Origin: Candidatus Pantoea varia
Lineage (GTDB): Bacteria > Pseudomonadota > Gammaproteobacteria > Enterobacterales > Enterobacteriaceae
Length of the DNA: 64,000 nt
Assembly (NCBI RefSeq): GCF_900115075.1
Contig: NZ_FOVG01000007.1
Location: 1 to 64,000, forward strand
Direction: 5' to 3'
In this document: piece by piece, positions 53,717 through 62,890 of the stretch
Layout of the letters: each line of letters opens with the position of its first letter
Numbering within the stretch: position 1 is the stretch's first letter
The notes under the pieces: model-generated
The model's input: only the letters and a program-made list of their open reading frames with translations
What the model was told of the DNA's origin: nothing
The model's database searches: none
Position numbers and translations under genes: made by a program

Positions 53717-56044
53717 ATGAAAGAGCAAAATCGCACAAATGGTATCGCGCCTTATGGGGGTGCTGCCGGTGGCTGGGGCGCACTAAAGGCGGTTGCCGAT
53801 GCTATCCGCGGCCAGATGTCTGTGAAGCAGGACGTGATCGCCCTGTTTAAAGTCAACCAGCCGCAAGGCTTTGACTGTCCGGGCTGCGCCTGGCCCGACC
53901 CGCAACATGCCTCCTCCTTTGAGTTCTGCGAAAACGGTGCAAAAGCCGTCTCCTGGGAAGCCACCAGCAAGCGCACCACGCCAGAGTTCTTTGCCGCTCA
54001 TACCGTGACTGAACTGTGGGAGCGCAGCGCACTGCATCTGGAGGGCGAAGGACGGCTGACCCATCCGATGAAGTACGATGCCGCTACCGACACCTATCAG
54101 CCCATCGAATGGGAGACGGCATTCCGGGAAATTGGTGAGCATCTGCGCAGCTATGACGATCCGGATAGCGTGGAATTTTATACTTCGGGTCGCGCTTCGA
54201 ATGAAGCGGCGTTCCTGTGGCAGCTCTTCGCCCGCGAATATGGCACCAATAACTTCCCCGATTGCTCAAACATGTGTCACGAACCGACCAGCGTTGGGTT
54301 GCCGGAGTCGATTGGCGTCGGCAAAGGCACGGTAGAACTGGAAGATTTTGATCACTGCGACCTGGTGCTTTGCATTGGCCACAATCCGGGCACCAACCAT
54401 CCGCGCATGCTGGGCACGCTACGTGAGGTCTCTAAGCGCGGCGCGACTATCGTGGCGATCAACCCGCTGCGTGAGCGCGGGCTGGAGCGTTTTACTTCAC
54501 CGCAGAGCCCGATTGAGATGCTGTCAATGAGCTCCACTGAGCTGGCATCGACCTACTACAAAGTGCGGGTGGGCGGCGACGCGGCGATGCTGAAAGGGGT
54601 GATGAAGATCCTGCTCACTATGCACGAGGAGGCGCTGAGCAAAGGCGAACCCGGCGTCATTGATGAAGCGTTTATTACTGAGCACACTGAAGGCTTTGAC
54701 GCCCTGAAAGCCGACCTGGAAAGCACCGACTGGGAGCATATCCTGAAAGTCTCCGGCATGGCGCGTGAGGAGATCCAGCATATCGCCCGGCTCTACGCCA
54801 GCGCTGAACGCACCATCATCTGTTATGGCATGGGAATTACCCAGCACCAGTACGGCACTCAGAACGTGCAACAAATCGCTAACCTGCTGCTGATGCGCGG
54901 CAATATCGGCAAGCCGGGCGCAGGTATCTGTCCGTTACGCGGTCACTCCAATGTGCAGGGCGACCGCACGGTAGGCATCACTGAGATCCCGCCGCAGTCG
55001 CTGCTGGATGGTATCGAGAAAGTCTTTGGTTTCAAGCCGCCGCAGAAGCATGGTCACGGTGCCGTTGAAGCAATCAGGGCAATGCGCGACGGTAAAGCTA
55101 AAGCGCTGCTCTGTCTGGGCGGTAACCTGGCAGAGGCGATTTCCGACCCACAGGTCACGTTCCCGGCGATGCGTAAGCTGGATTTGGTGGTGCATATGGC
55201 GACCAAGCTGAACCGCTCGCACCTGTTACTCGGCAAGCACAACTATCTGCTGCCTGTGCTGGGCCGCACGGAGACAGATGTTCAGGCAACCGGTGCGCAG
55301 AGCGTAACCGTTGAAGATTCGATGTCGATGGTTCACGCCTCGCGCGGTTCGCTGGATCCGGCTTCGCCCCATCTGAAATCTGAACCGGCGCTGGTGGCAG
55401 GACTGGCTAAGGCAACTCTGCCGGATAGCCTGGTGGACTGGTCGGCCATGGCAGCCGACTACAGCCGCATCCGTGATGCCATTGAAGCGGTGTTCCCGGC
55501 GTTTGAAAACTTCAATGAGAGGATTAAGCATCCGGGAGGATTCCGGCTTCATAACGCGGCGTCAGAACGCGTCTGGCTGACGCCATCTGGCCGAGCTCAG
55601 TTTAAGGTGATGCAGGGCATCAATGAAGATCCCCGCTCGCTGAAATGCCATGATCTGGTGCTCACCACCCTGCGCAGTCACGATCAGTACAACACCACGC
55701 TGTACGGCCTGAATGACCGCTATCGGGGCGTGACAGGCCGACGCGATGTGCTGTTTATCAATGCCGAAGAGGCAGAGAAACGAGGGCTGCGGGTCGGTGA
55801 CCGGGTCGATCTGATGGCACTGGACCCGGATGGCAATCCCACTTCTCGCCAGATGAAAAACCTGACTATCGTGATTATCGATATGGCCTCAGGTTCGGTC
55901 GGCGCTTACTACCCGGAGGCTAATGTGATGGTCCCGCTCGACAGCCACGATACCAAAAGCGGCATTCCCGCCTATAAAAGCATTCCTATTTCCATGACGC
56001 GCGTCACCGATGAGACTCACACAACATCCGGTGTGTTGCGATAA
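53717..56044 (+). CDS. ydeP: FdhF/YdeP-family molybdopterin oxidoreductase
   Basis: 775 residues from ATG 53717 ([20 protein letters not shown]); E. coli YdeP is 759. The N-terminal 4Fe-4S/MGD region differs from classical FdhF, starting [20 protein letters not shown] (Cys spacing of the YdeP group). MGD-binding motifs include [21 protein letters not shown] and [26 protein letters not shown] lies in the middle and a C-terminal domain ends with [11 protein letters not shown]. YdeP is linked to acid resistance through EvgA in E. coli; the substrate is unknown. Confidence 0.9.
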   Translation: MKEQNRTNGIAPYGGAAGGWGALKAVADAIRGQMSVKQDVIALFKVNQPQGFDCPGCAWPDPQHASSFEFCENGAKAVSWEATSKRTTPEFFAAHTVTELWERSALHLEGEGRLTHPMKYDAATDTYQPIEWETAFREIGEHLRSYDDPDSVEFYTSGRASNEAAFLWQLFAREYGTNNFPDCSNMCHEPTSVGLPESIGVGKGTVELEDFDHCDLVLCIGHNPGTNHPRMLGTLREVSKRGATIVAINPLRERGLERFTSPQSPIEMLSMSSTELASTYYKVRVGGDAAMLKGVMKILLTMHEEALSKGEPGVIDEAFITEHTEGFDALKADLESTDWEHILKVSGMAREEIQHIARLYASAERTIICYGMGITQHQYGTQNVQQIANLLLMRGNIGKPGAGICPLRGHSNVQGDRTVGITEIPPQSLLDGIEKVFGFKPPQKHGHGAVEAIRAMRDGKAKALLCLGGNLAEAISDPQVTFPAMRKLDLVVHMATKLNRSHLLLGKHNYLLPVLGRTETDVQATGAQSVTVEDSMSMVHASRGSLDPASPHLKSEPALVAGLAKATLPDSLVDWSAMAADYSRIRDAIEAVFPAFENFNERIKHPGGFRLHNAASERVWLTPSGRAQFKVMQGINEDPRSLKCHDLVLTTLRSHDQYNTTLYGLNDRYRGVTGRRDVLFINAEEAEKRGLRVGDRVDLMALDPDGNPTSRQMKNLTIVIIDMASGSVGAYYPEANVMVPLDSHDTKSGIPAYKSIPISMTRVTDETHTTSGVLR

Positions 56045-56091
56045 GGGTTTAAACGCGCTGGGCTTGCTGCTAGCTGGCACAGGATAAACAA

Positions 56092-56115
56092 AGGTTGCCT
56101 GAGGATGGGCAACCT
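56092..56115 (+). terminator. Terminator of ydeP
   Basis: AGGTTGCC (56092-56099) and GGCAACCT (56108-56115), 8-bp stem with an 8-nt loop, followed by ATTTTTAA; 48 bp after the stop codon. Confidence 0.8.
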
Positions 56116-56487
56116 ATTTTTAAGATGAACAAAGCAGCCCGTTCTGCAAGCCACAAAGACGAATGGGCTGAAGTATAAATTTGATTTAACTTATTCGTAA
56201 AATTTTATGACAAGCGTAACTGCTGAAGTTTTCTCAACCATATCTCAACAAGCCTCCGACATTAGGTTATATGTGCTTCAGTTCGACTTATTTCCTGACC
56301 GTACATAAACCCGCACTCAACACATGTCATTCTCTTTACTGGCAAAATGCATCAAAATAGTTTATCTATTTGATGCACCTCTGATTGCGTTACAAATTTG
56401 TTAAACGCTCACTTCTTTCTCTGTTTATAACGGTGATGCAACGCATGGCGCTGCCACTGATAACTAAACGATGAAGGAAGATCACAA
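56116..56487. other. Region upstream of the oxalate decarboxylase gene
   Basis: 372 bp with no coding frame visible; it carries the promoter side of the oxalate decarboxylase gene. It is AT-rich around 56180-56420. Confidence 0.4.
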
Positions 56488-57708
56488 ATGACAACCTTAT
56501 CCAGACGACGCTTTATGGCCTTCGCTGCAGGCGGCACGGTCGCTCTTGCCGCCGGTCAGGTTCATGCCCATGATAATAACGTCCGGGCCTATCCGGCTGG
56601 TGCACAACCCGGTGGCCGCGACCCTGGTCCACACGATCCGGTGCGGGAAGCGGAAAATCCTGACATTCTCAATCCGCCCACTACGGACAGCGGCACGCTA
56701 CCCAACCTGCGCTACAGTTTCAGTGATGCGCACGTTCGCAAAGGGAGTGGCGGCTGGACACGCCAGGTGACACAGCGTGAGTTAGGCATCTCAACCACCA
56801 TTGCCGGCGTCGATATGCGGCTTAATACCGGTGGGATACGCGAGTTGCACTGGCACAAGCAAGCAGAATGGGCCTATATGACCTACGGGACGGCTCGCGT
56901 AACCGCCTTTGATACTCAGGGTGGCTGGTTTGTTGATGATATCGGCGTAGGTGATCTCTGGTATTTTCCTCCTGGCGTGCCGCACTCAATTCAGGGTCTG
57001 GGCCCTGACGGCTGTGAATTTTTACTCGCTTTCGATGATGGCAACTTCGACGAAGACAGTACGTTCCTGCTTTCCGACTGGTTTAAACATATTCCACCCG
57101 AGATCCTCGCCAAAAACTTTCAGGTTCCGGTTTCCACTTTTGCTCAGCTTCCCTTACCAGCTGATGAATATATCTTCGCCGGTAGCCTCTATAATCGCCC
57201 GGCTGACGCCTCTCAGGGTGGCAAGAAATCAGCGCTTCATTTCACCCACCACATGCTGGCGCAGGATCCTGTTAAGGCACCCGGCGGCACAGTGCGGATA
57301 ACCGACTCATCAAATTTCCCTATTTCAAAAGCAGTGGCCGCCGCGCTGGTAGAAATCGAACCGGGTGGACTGCGTGAACTGCACTGGCATCCCAATAATG
57401 ACGAGTGGCAATACTATCTGGAAGGTGAAGGCAGGATGGGTGTATTCGCCTCTTCAGGCCAGGCCCGAACCTTTGATTATCGGGCAGGAGATGTCGGTTA
57501 CGTGCCTTTCGCAATGGGGCATTATATTGAAAATACCGGCAAAGGCCCCCTGCGCTTCCTGGAGCTATTCAAAAGCGATTATTACGCCGATATCTCACTC
57601 AATCAGTGGCTGGCCAGTACGCCGCCGGAGCTGGTTAAACAACACCTTCATCTTGACGATGCCTTTATGGCAGCCCTTTCGCTGACCAAACATCCGGTAG
57701 TTAATTAA
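56488..57708 (+). CDS. Tat-exported bicupin oxalate decarboxylase
   Basis: 406 residues. A twin-arginine signal (LSRRRFMAFAAGGTVALAAG) directs the folded protein to the periplasm. Two cupin domains each carry Mn ligands: ELHWHKQAEWAYMTYG with FPPGVPHSIQGL, and ELHWHPNNDEWQYYLEG with VPFAMGHYIENT. The bicupin layout and length match OxdC (about 385), which converts oxalate to formate and CO2, raising pH. Active-site lid sequence (SENST-like in OxdC) is FDEDSTF here, consistent with decarboxylase rather than oxidase. No regulator is adjacent. Confidence 0.88.
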   Translation: MTTLSRRRFMAFAAGGTVALAAGQVHAHDNNVRAYPAGAQPGGRDPGPHDPVREAENPDILNPPTTDSGTLPNLRYSFSDAHVRKGSGGWTRQVTQRELGISTTIAGVDMRLNTGGIRELHWHKQAEWAYMTYGTARVTAFDTQGGWFVDDIGVGDLWYFPPGVPHSIQGLGPDGCEFLLAFDDGNFDEDSTFLLSDWFKHIPPEILAKNFQVPVSTFAQLPLPADEYIFAGSLYNRPADASQGGKKSALHFTHHMLAQDPVKAPGGTVRITDSSNFPISKAVAAALVEIEPGGLRELHWHPNNDEWQYYLEGEGRMGVFASSGQARTFDYRAGDVGYVPFAMGHYIENTGKGPLRFLELFKSDYYADISLNQWLASTPPELVKQHLHLDDAFMAALSLTKHPVVN

Positions 57709-57710
57709 AT

Positions 57711-57736
57711 GTTATGGCCGGATTTCCGGCCATAAC
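57711..57736 (+). terminator. Terminator of the oxalate decarboxylase gene
   Basis: GTTATGGCCGGA (57711-57722) and TCCGGCCATAAC (57725-57736), 12 bp with a 2-nt central gap, immediately after the stop codon. No T-run, but a stable stem. Confidence 0.6.
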
Positions 57737-58066
57737 CGATCGTCTCATTCGGGTACATCTTTCAGCTACCCTTTCCTGTGGCGCCTGAAAACACGCGGTT
57801 GATTCTGCTGGATCATCAGCCACGCAATGCACGCCTGCGCTGCCACGTTTTACAGCTGGCATAATAAGTAGGGTGGAATGGAGACGTCCGGTGTTCAGCG
57901 CCTGAAGTCATTTGAGGAAGGAAACGCCCGACCCAGGACGTTGCCTGCAGAAGCCATGCTGGGTAAGGAACCGATTCAGGTGTTTCCCGGCTGACAGTAT
58001 TGAAGACAGACCCGAAGCGAAAAAATGTACAATTCATTGATGTCCGCCACGCTCAGACCGTCATGC
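57737..58066. other. Non-coding stretch around the metallophosphoesterase fragment
   Basis: 330 bp between the oxalate decarboxylase terminator and the GST gene, with no intact gene. The minus-strand frame at 57816-58037 has no domain. Confidence 0.4.
57779..57853 (+). pseudogene. Fragment of a metallophosphoesterase gene
   Basis: The plus strand reads APENTRLILLDHQPRNAR, then diverges. The intact gene at 60838 has APENAPVILLDHQPRNAR (DNA 61667-61722). Only this about 60-bp piece is recognisable, 4 kb from the intact gene. It indicates a past duplication with loss of most of one copy, or recombination bringing in part of a related gene. Confidence 0.7.
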
Positions 58067-58669
58067 TTAAATTATAGGATTTTCCAGAAATTCCGGTCGC
58101 TGTTCTGCCAATTGTGTGAACCTGTCTGCCTCAGGATACTGACTACCGTTCAGGATATCCGGCAGCATGTATCGGGTAAAACTCCAGGCCACAGCGATAC
58201 TGATTCCTGCCACACTCAGGCTGACAGGATGACGTTTCTGAATGCCCTCCTCCATGGCCTGCCACCCACCATGAAGCTGTCGGGTCACCCGATCAATCCA
58301 GGGCTGATGTTGTTTTTCCTCGGGCCTGAGACGCCGTTCGTAAACGAGTTGAACCGCTTTTTCACAGACTGCCAGAGCGAGGCCTGTAAGGCGCAGATCC
58401 TGCAAACTATCCAGACCCGATTCGGGTATGCTGCCGAAAGAATGGGAAGAAATACTCTCGAGATAAGTGATTATTAATGTTGAGTCTATTAATAACTCGT
58501 CATCGTCAGTGATAAGCGCCGGGACTTTGACTACAGGGTTAATTTTAAACAGCTCGTCAAAATCGGCGAACACAGATAACGGGAGGTGTTTAAATTCGAT
58601 TCCCAGCACACTCATACAGATAGCAACGCGTCTGACGTAAGGTGAGTCCAGCATTCCAATCAGGATCAT
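58067..58669 (-). CDS. Glutathione S-transferase-like protein
   Basis: 200 residues. A thioredoxin-like N-terminal domain (MILIGMLDSPYVRRVAICMS, NPVVKVPALITDDDELLIDS) and an all-alpha C-terminal domain (RPEEKQHQPWIDRVTRQLHG). The conserved N-terminal Ser/Tyr (LDSPYVRR) sits at the glutathione-activating position. It resembles bacterial YibF-type GSTs. It follows the alpha/beta hydrolase gene by 4 bp, so the two are co-transcribed and under the divergent LysR gene. Confidence 0.88.
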   Translation of the reverse strand: MILIGMLDSPYVRRVAICMSVLGIEFKHLPLSVFADFDELFKINPVVKVPALITDDDELLIDSTLIITYLESISSHSFGSIPESGLDSLQDLRLTGLALAVCEKAVQLVYERRLRPEEKQHQPWIDRVTRQLHGGWQAMEEGIQKRHPVSLSVAGISIAVAWSFTRYMLPDILNGSQYPEADRFTQLAEQRPEFLENPII

Positions 58670-58673
58670 AGTT

Positions 58674-59525
58674 CTACCTCAGATGATGTTTGTTAATAAA
58701 ACTGATGACCTGAGCGGCGACAGACAACGGCACATCTTCCATTAAAAAATGTCCAGCCTCTTCATAAACATGAAGCGTCGAGAAAGCTATGTCGCGCTGC
58801 AGCCGCTGGCTATATTCAACCGGTTGCCACTCATCTTCTTTCCCCCATAAAATCTGTATAGGCAATCTGAGCAGGGGGAGCTTTTCTGCAAAGTCAGATG
58901 TGTAACAGGCGTTATAGTGAGCAACCTGATGCTGATAAAATGAGGATTGCCCTACCACACCACAAAGTGGTGCAAGGTAACTTTCCAGTCGCTTTCCAGC
59001 CATGACATTCTTATTGAATACGGCCATTCTCAGCTGGCGTGACATCACATTGCAGTGTTCATCCGGTGACATCAACGCACATTCCGCATAGTTATCGCGC
59101 ATATCTTTCCAGGTCGGCGATGGCCACGAGTCATAGCTCGGAATATCTGCGAGGGTAAGCGTATGCAGACGGGAAGGATGTTCGAAGGCCAGTCTCAGTG
59201 AAACCACGCCACCGATATCGTGGCCAAAGAAATGTGTTCTCTCGAGATGCCAGCATTCCAGCAGCTGCAGCAAAAAGTTCACCTGTGAGACAACTGATGT
59301 ATCAGCCTTAACAGGGCGCTCTGATGCGCCAAACCCTGGCATGTCATAGAGATGAACACAAAAACCGGCCTCAACAAATACCGGGACGAGTTCCTGCCAG
59401 ATGACAGAATGAGCCGGTGTGCCATGAATCAGTACCAGAGGCGTTCCAGAACCATGTACACCTGTTGCAATGCGGCAACCGTTGATCACGATGTGTCGAT
59501 TCAGTAGTGAGTGATTCTCTTCCAT
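58674..59525 (-). CDS. Alpha/beta hydrolase
   Basis: 283 residues from ATG 59525 (GGAG 6 nt upstream), an alternative ATG at 59537 being possible. Oxyanion motif VLIHGTPAHS, then FFGHDIGGVVSL as the nucleophile elbow (Gly-His-Asp-Ile-Gly). With Asp in the nucleophile position this resembles haloalkane dehalogenase and epoxide-hydrolase-like enzymes; acid and His are in WGKEDEWQPVE and EAGHFLMED. Together with GST it suggests detoxification. Divergent from a LysR gene across 101 bp. Confidence 0.88.
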   Translation of the reverse strand: MEENHSLLNRHIVINGCRIATGVHGSGTPLVLIHGTPAHSVIWQELVPVFVEAGFCVHLYDMPGFGASERPVKADTSVVSQVNFLLQLLECWHLERTHFFGHDIGGVVSLRLAFEHPSRLHTLTLADIPSYDSWPSPTWKDMRDNYAECALMSPDEHCNVMSRQLRMAVFNKNVMAGKRLESYLAPLCGVVGQSSFYQHQVAHYNACYTSDFAEKLPLLRLPIQILWGKEDEWQPVEYSQRLQRDIAFSTLHVYEEAGHFLMEDVPLSVAAQVISFINKHHLR

Positions 59526-59626
59526 AGCCTGCTCCATTTTTGTTCCGGGTGAACAAGCTATCGGTTGACGAAAAATGACACCAGTGACATTATTTTTAGA
59601 TTAATACCCAATTTTGTCATATCAAA

Positions 59627-60520
59627 ATGAACAAACGTCTTTCCGTGGATGCGCTCAGAGTATTCAGAACAGTCATTCAGACTGGCAGCATGGTCAAAAC
59701 AGCCTCACTCCTCAGCCTCAGTCAGTCCGCGATAAGCTGGAAGCTTAAGCGACTTGAAGACCAGCTTCAGTGTCAGCTCCTTACACGTTACGCCGGAAAA
59801 GCGAGTCCGACCGAAAAGGGCAGAGTGTTACTTCAGCATGCTGAGAAAATACTCAGCGAACATGACCGCGCCGTGGCCTATTTCTCACCCTCCGCGCTAA
59901 CTGGAAAGCTGCGAGTTGGCGTAGCCGAACAAATCTCTCTGAAAGACGTGTGCGGAGCCATTGCGCTGTTCACTCACCATAATCCTGAGGTGGATGTGCG
60001 GCTTGTCGTTGAGCAAAGTCATCTCCTGCGCCAGCATTTTTCTGAGGGGGGACTGGATATCATTTTGCACCAGGACTTCACGGGCATGGAAAGCAGTGAA
60101 GACAGAGTACTCTGGACTGAGAAATTATATTGGTGTGCCCATCCTGAATGGCGATATGTGCCAGGTAAGCACCTGAAGCTGATCACGTGGGGAACAGATT
60201 GTTTTTACCGGCGCCTGGCTGAGGACAAACTGTATGAGGCTGATATTCCCTATCTGGTGATGCTGGAGTGCCCCTCAGTAGGGGGAATGCTTGCCGCGAT
60301 CAGTGCTGGACCTGGCGTGGGGATAATGAATGAGTTCAGCATTACAAAAACAATCATTCATATTTCCGAACTTGAGCAGATTATGCCACTGCCTTCGGTG
60401 GACTCTCTTCTGCGTGTGAATGAACACATCCGTAATCCGGCCAGTGAGGCGTTTTGTCTGATGCTGAACACGTTAATGCAGAAATCAGAGAGGATGCCGG
60501 GAAAAAACATGAATCTGTAA
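59627..60520 (+). CDS. LysR-family transcriptional regulator
   Basis: 297 residues. HTH: LRVFRTVIQTGSMVKTASLL, SLSQSAISWKLKRLEDQL; effector domain follows. Divergent from the hydrolase-GST pair, its presumed target. The intergenic region has TGACA repeats near 59575 and TGTCA near 59617 that could form part of a T-N11-A-type site. Confidence 0.92.
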   Translation: MNKRLSVDALRVFRTVIQTGSMVKTASLLSLSQSAISWKLKRLEDQLQCQLLTRYAGKASPTEKGRVLLQHAEKILSEHDRAVAYFSPSALTGKLRVGVAEQISLKDVCGAIALFTHHNPEVDVRLVVEQSHLLRQHFSEGGLDIILHQDFTGMESSEDRVLWTEKLYWCAHPEWRYVPGKHLKLITWGTDCFYRRLAEDKLYEADIPYLVMLECPSVGGMLAAISAGPGVGIMNEFSITKTIIHISELEQIMPLPSVDSLLRVNEHIRNPASEAFCLMLNTLMQKSERMPGKNMNL

Positions 60521-60837
60521 TAATTTTATTTAAGGATGTGCGACGTTGCAGATACGGCTTCATCAATGAGTAATTATGCTTTCCCGAGTATGTTCAGGCT
60601 GCGACCCACTCTTTTTCTAAGCTCTCATCGCAACATAACAACAGTTCCCACATAGGACCTGTCAGGCGCAAACACCTTTTTGTTGTTTATCTCCCGATAA
60701 TTTGCCGCCTTTAAAGCACCCGACGTGAAGCAAGCCTGACGGTAACATCATATACACTACAGTCCTGAAAACGGCTCCATAAACGATCGTCTTTTTTTTG
60801 CCTGCGCAGATATTCAGCGCCCTACCGGAAAAATGCC
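60521..60837. other. 317-bp region without a gene
   Basis: Nothing recognisable; presumed terminator and promoter sequence between the LysR and metallophosphoesterase genes. The frame from 60798 overlaps the next gene in another frame and is rejected. Confidence 0.4.
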
Positions 60838-61953
60838 ATGTTTCACCTGATTTTCAGCTTACCGAGCTGGTACGTTATTGCGCGCGTCATTATTCCGTTG
60901 TCCCTGCCTCTGGCCATCAAGATCCTGCTCTCCGCCCTGGTGCTGCTGGCTTCGCAGTATCTGCTGGTAAGCCGCTTTACCTCGGGCGGAATTTTCTCCG
61001 CCGAAATGCCCCGCATCATCATCATCCTGTTCAACTGGGCATACAGCACCGTGCTGTTGCTGGCGCTTCTGCAGATGCTGATGGATGCGGTCATGCTGAT
61101 CGCACTGCTGTTACGGCATCCGCTGGAGCTGGTTCCCGGTGTTCGCTATCTGGCCGTGGTGCTGGCAATGGCACTGGCTGCCTTTGGCGTTCAGCAGGCG
61201 ATACGGGTGCCCCCGGTCAAAGAGGTGACGCTGATACTGCCGAACCTGCCCGCAGAGTTCGATGGCTATCAGCTGCTGCAGCTGACCGACCTGCATATCA
61301 CCCGGCTGTTTAACGCGGCATGGACTGCCGCGATGGTGAAGCGGGCAATGTCTCTTAACGCCGATCTGATTGTGGTAACGGGCGATGTGATCGATGGCAG
61401 CCTGGAGCATCGGCGAAATGACGTCGCGCCGCTGCGCGGGCTGGCAGCCCCTGATGGCGTATGGGCTATCACCGGCAACCACGAATATTTCTTCCATCAG
61501 GCGATCTGGACGGCGCATCTGACCACGCTGGGGCTGCAGCCTCTGCTCAACAGCCATACCGTTATCCAGCGCGGCGCCGCAAAGCTGGTGATTGCCGGCC
61601 TGCCGGACGTTTCCGCATCGGGAAGAAACGCGACCGGCCCGGATCTGGCCCGCGCGCTGGCACAGGCACCTGAAAACGCGCCGGTGATCCTGCTGGATCA
61701 CCAGCCACGAAATGCCCGCCAGAACGCGGCGCAGGGCGTGGATGTGCAGCTCTCCGGCCATACGCATGGCGGCCTGATTATCGGGCTGGACCGGCTGTTT
61801 GCTAAACCCAACGGCGGTTTTGTTTCCGGCCTTTATCAGGTCGGTGGGATGCAGCTCTATGTAAATAACGGCACGGCACTCTGGCCAGGCATGGCGGTCA
61901 GGCTGGGTCGTCCCTCGGAACTGACCCGGATTACCCTGCGCCGCCAGCCCTAA
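60838..61953 (+). CDS. Membrane-anchored metallophosphoesterase (YaeI-like)
   Basis: 371 residues. Four hydrophobic helices (1-130) precede the catalytic domain, which has the calcineurin-like motif set: LTDLHI (near 145), GDVIDG, GNHEYF, LDHQPRNAR and SGHTHGG. Metals bound there would hydrolyse phosphodiester or phosphomonoester bonds; YaeI-type enzymes can act on UDP-diacylglucosamine-like lipids. Substrate unproven. A fragment similar to its LDHQPRNAR region lies at 57779. Confidence 0.88.
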   Translation: MFHLIFSLPSWYVIARVIIPLSLPLAIKILLSALVLLASQYLLVSRFTSGGIFSAEMPRIIIILFNWAYSTVLLLALLQMLMDAVMLIALLLRHPLELVPGVRYLAVVLAMALAAFGVQQAIRVPPVKEVTLILPNLPAEFDGYQLLQLTDLHITRLFNAAWTAAMVKRAMSLNADLIVVTGDVIDGSLEHRRNDVAPLRGLAAPDGVWAITGNHEYFFHQAIWTAHLTTLGLQPLLNSHTVIQRGAAKLVIAGLPDVSASGRNATGPDLARALAQAPENAPVILLDHQPRNARQNAAQGVDVQLSGHTHGGLIIGLDRLFAKPNGGFVSGLYQVGGMQLYVNNGTALWPGMAVRLGRPSELTRITLRRQP

Positions 61954-62030
61954 GCGAGTGACGAAACAGCCTCAGGAAAGTGCGGTTTTCGCAGGTGTGC
62001 ATAAGCTTGAGTGAAACAAAGGAGATCACC

Positions 62031-62831
62031 ATGACAATGTTATGTACCGCCTGCGGGACCGCTTATCCCTCTGCTGCCCCTGATCAGCACTGTAAAATAT
62101 GTGAGGATGAACGTCAGTATGTTCCGGCTGCGGGTCAGCGCTGGATCGCGTTTGATGAACTGCGCGCCAGCCACGCCAATAAGTGGACGGCCCATAGCGA
62201 TGCGCTATTAAGCCTTAAAACTGTGCCTGAGTTTGCCATCAACCAGCGCGCTTTTCTGCTGCGTACGCCGTATGGCAATGTGCTATGGGATTGCATTGCC
62301 AACCTTGATGATGCGACTTACACACTTATTGCCGCGCTGGGCGGTATTGATGCCATCGCGATTTCACATCCGCACTACTACACCACCATGCAGGAGTGGG
62401 CTGAGGCGTTTAACGCACCCATTCATCTGCATGCCCGCGACAGGCAATGGATTGTGCGGGAGAGTCCGCATATCCAGCTCTGGCAGGGTGAGTCGCTGAC
62501 GTTGATGCCCGGTGTGACGCTGTTACGGCTGGGCGGTCATTTTCCCGGCGGCTGCGTGCTGCACTGGGATGAAGGCGAAGGCGTGATGCTGGCGGGTGAT
62601 ATTATTCAGGTCACGCCGGGTGCGCATGGCGTGTCGTTTTTGTGGAGCTACCCGAATATGCTGCCGCTGTCAGCCGCCACCGTAGGCGACATTATGCATC
62701 GGATCTCCGGCGTGACGTTCGGGCAGCTTTATGGCGCGTTTGAAGGTCAGGATATTCATCAGCAGGCGAAAGAGAAGGTGATGCGGTCGGGAGAGAAGTA
62801 TCTGGCCTGTCTGCAGGATCATCAGGCGTAG
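62031..62831 (+). CDS. MBL-fold hydrolase with N-terminal zinc ribbon
   Basis: 266 residues from ATG 62031, GGAG 7 nt upstream; the longer frame from 61980 lacks an RBS. N-terminal zinc-ribbon-like pairs CTACGTAYPSAAPDQHCKIC, then the beta-lactamase fold with SHPHYYTTMQEW (an SHxHxxx variant), HLHARD, GGHFPGGCVL and GDIIQV. The ligand set is incomplete relative to HxHxDH, so metal binding should be checked. Substrate unknown. Related to short MBL proteins next to GNAT or other genes in Enterobacteriaceae. Confidence 0.78.
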   Translation: MTMLCTACGTAYPSAAPDQHCKICEDERQYVPAAGQRWIAFDELRASHANKWTAHSDALLSLKTVPEFAINQRAFLLRTPYGNVLWDCIANLDDATYTLIAALGGIDAIAISHPHYYTTMQEWAEAFNAPIHLHARDRQWIVRESPHIQLWQGESLTLMPGVTLLRLGGHFPGGCVLHWDEGEGVMLAGDIIQVTPGAHGVSFLWSYPNMLPLSAATVGDIMHRISGVTFGQLYGAFEGQDIHQQAKEKVMRSGEKYLACLQDHQA

Positions 62832-62854
62832 CGGACGATAAACGCGGAGAAGAG

Positions 62855-62881
62855 AACAGCCGCCCACAGGTGGCGGCTGTT
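62855..62881. terminator. Bidirectional terminator between MBL and chemoreceptor genes
   Basis: AACAGCCGCC (62855-62864) and GGCGGCTGTT (62872-62881), 10-bp stem with a 7-nt loop, followed by TTAA. It lies in the 59-bp gap between convergent genes. Confidence 0.75.
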
Positions 62882-62890
62882 TTAACTCAC

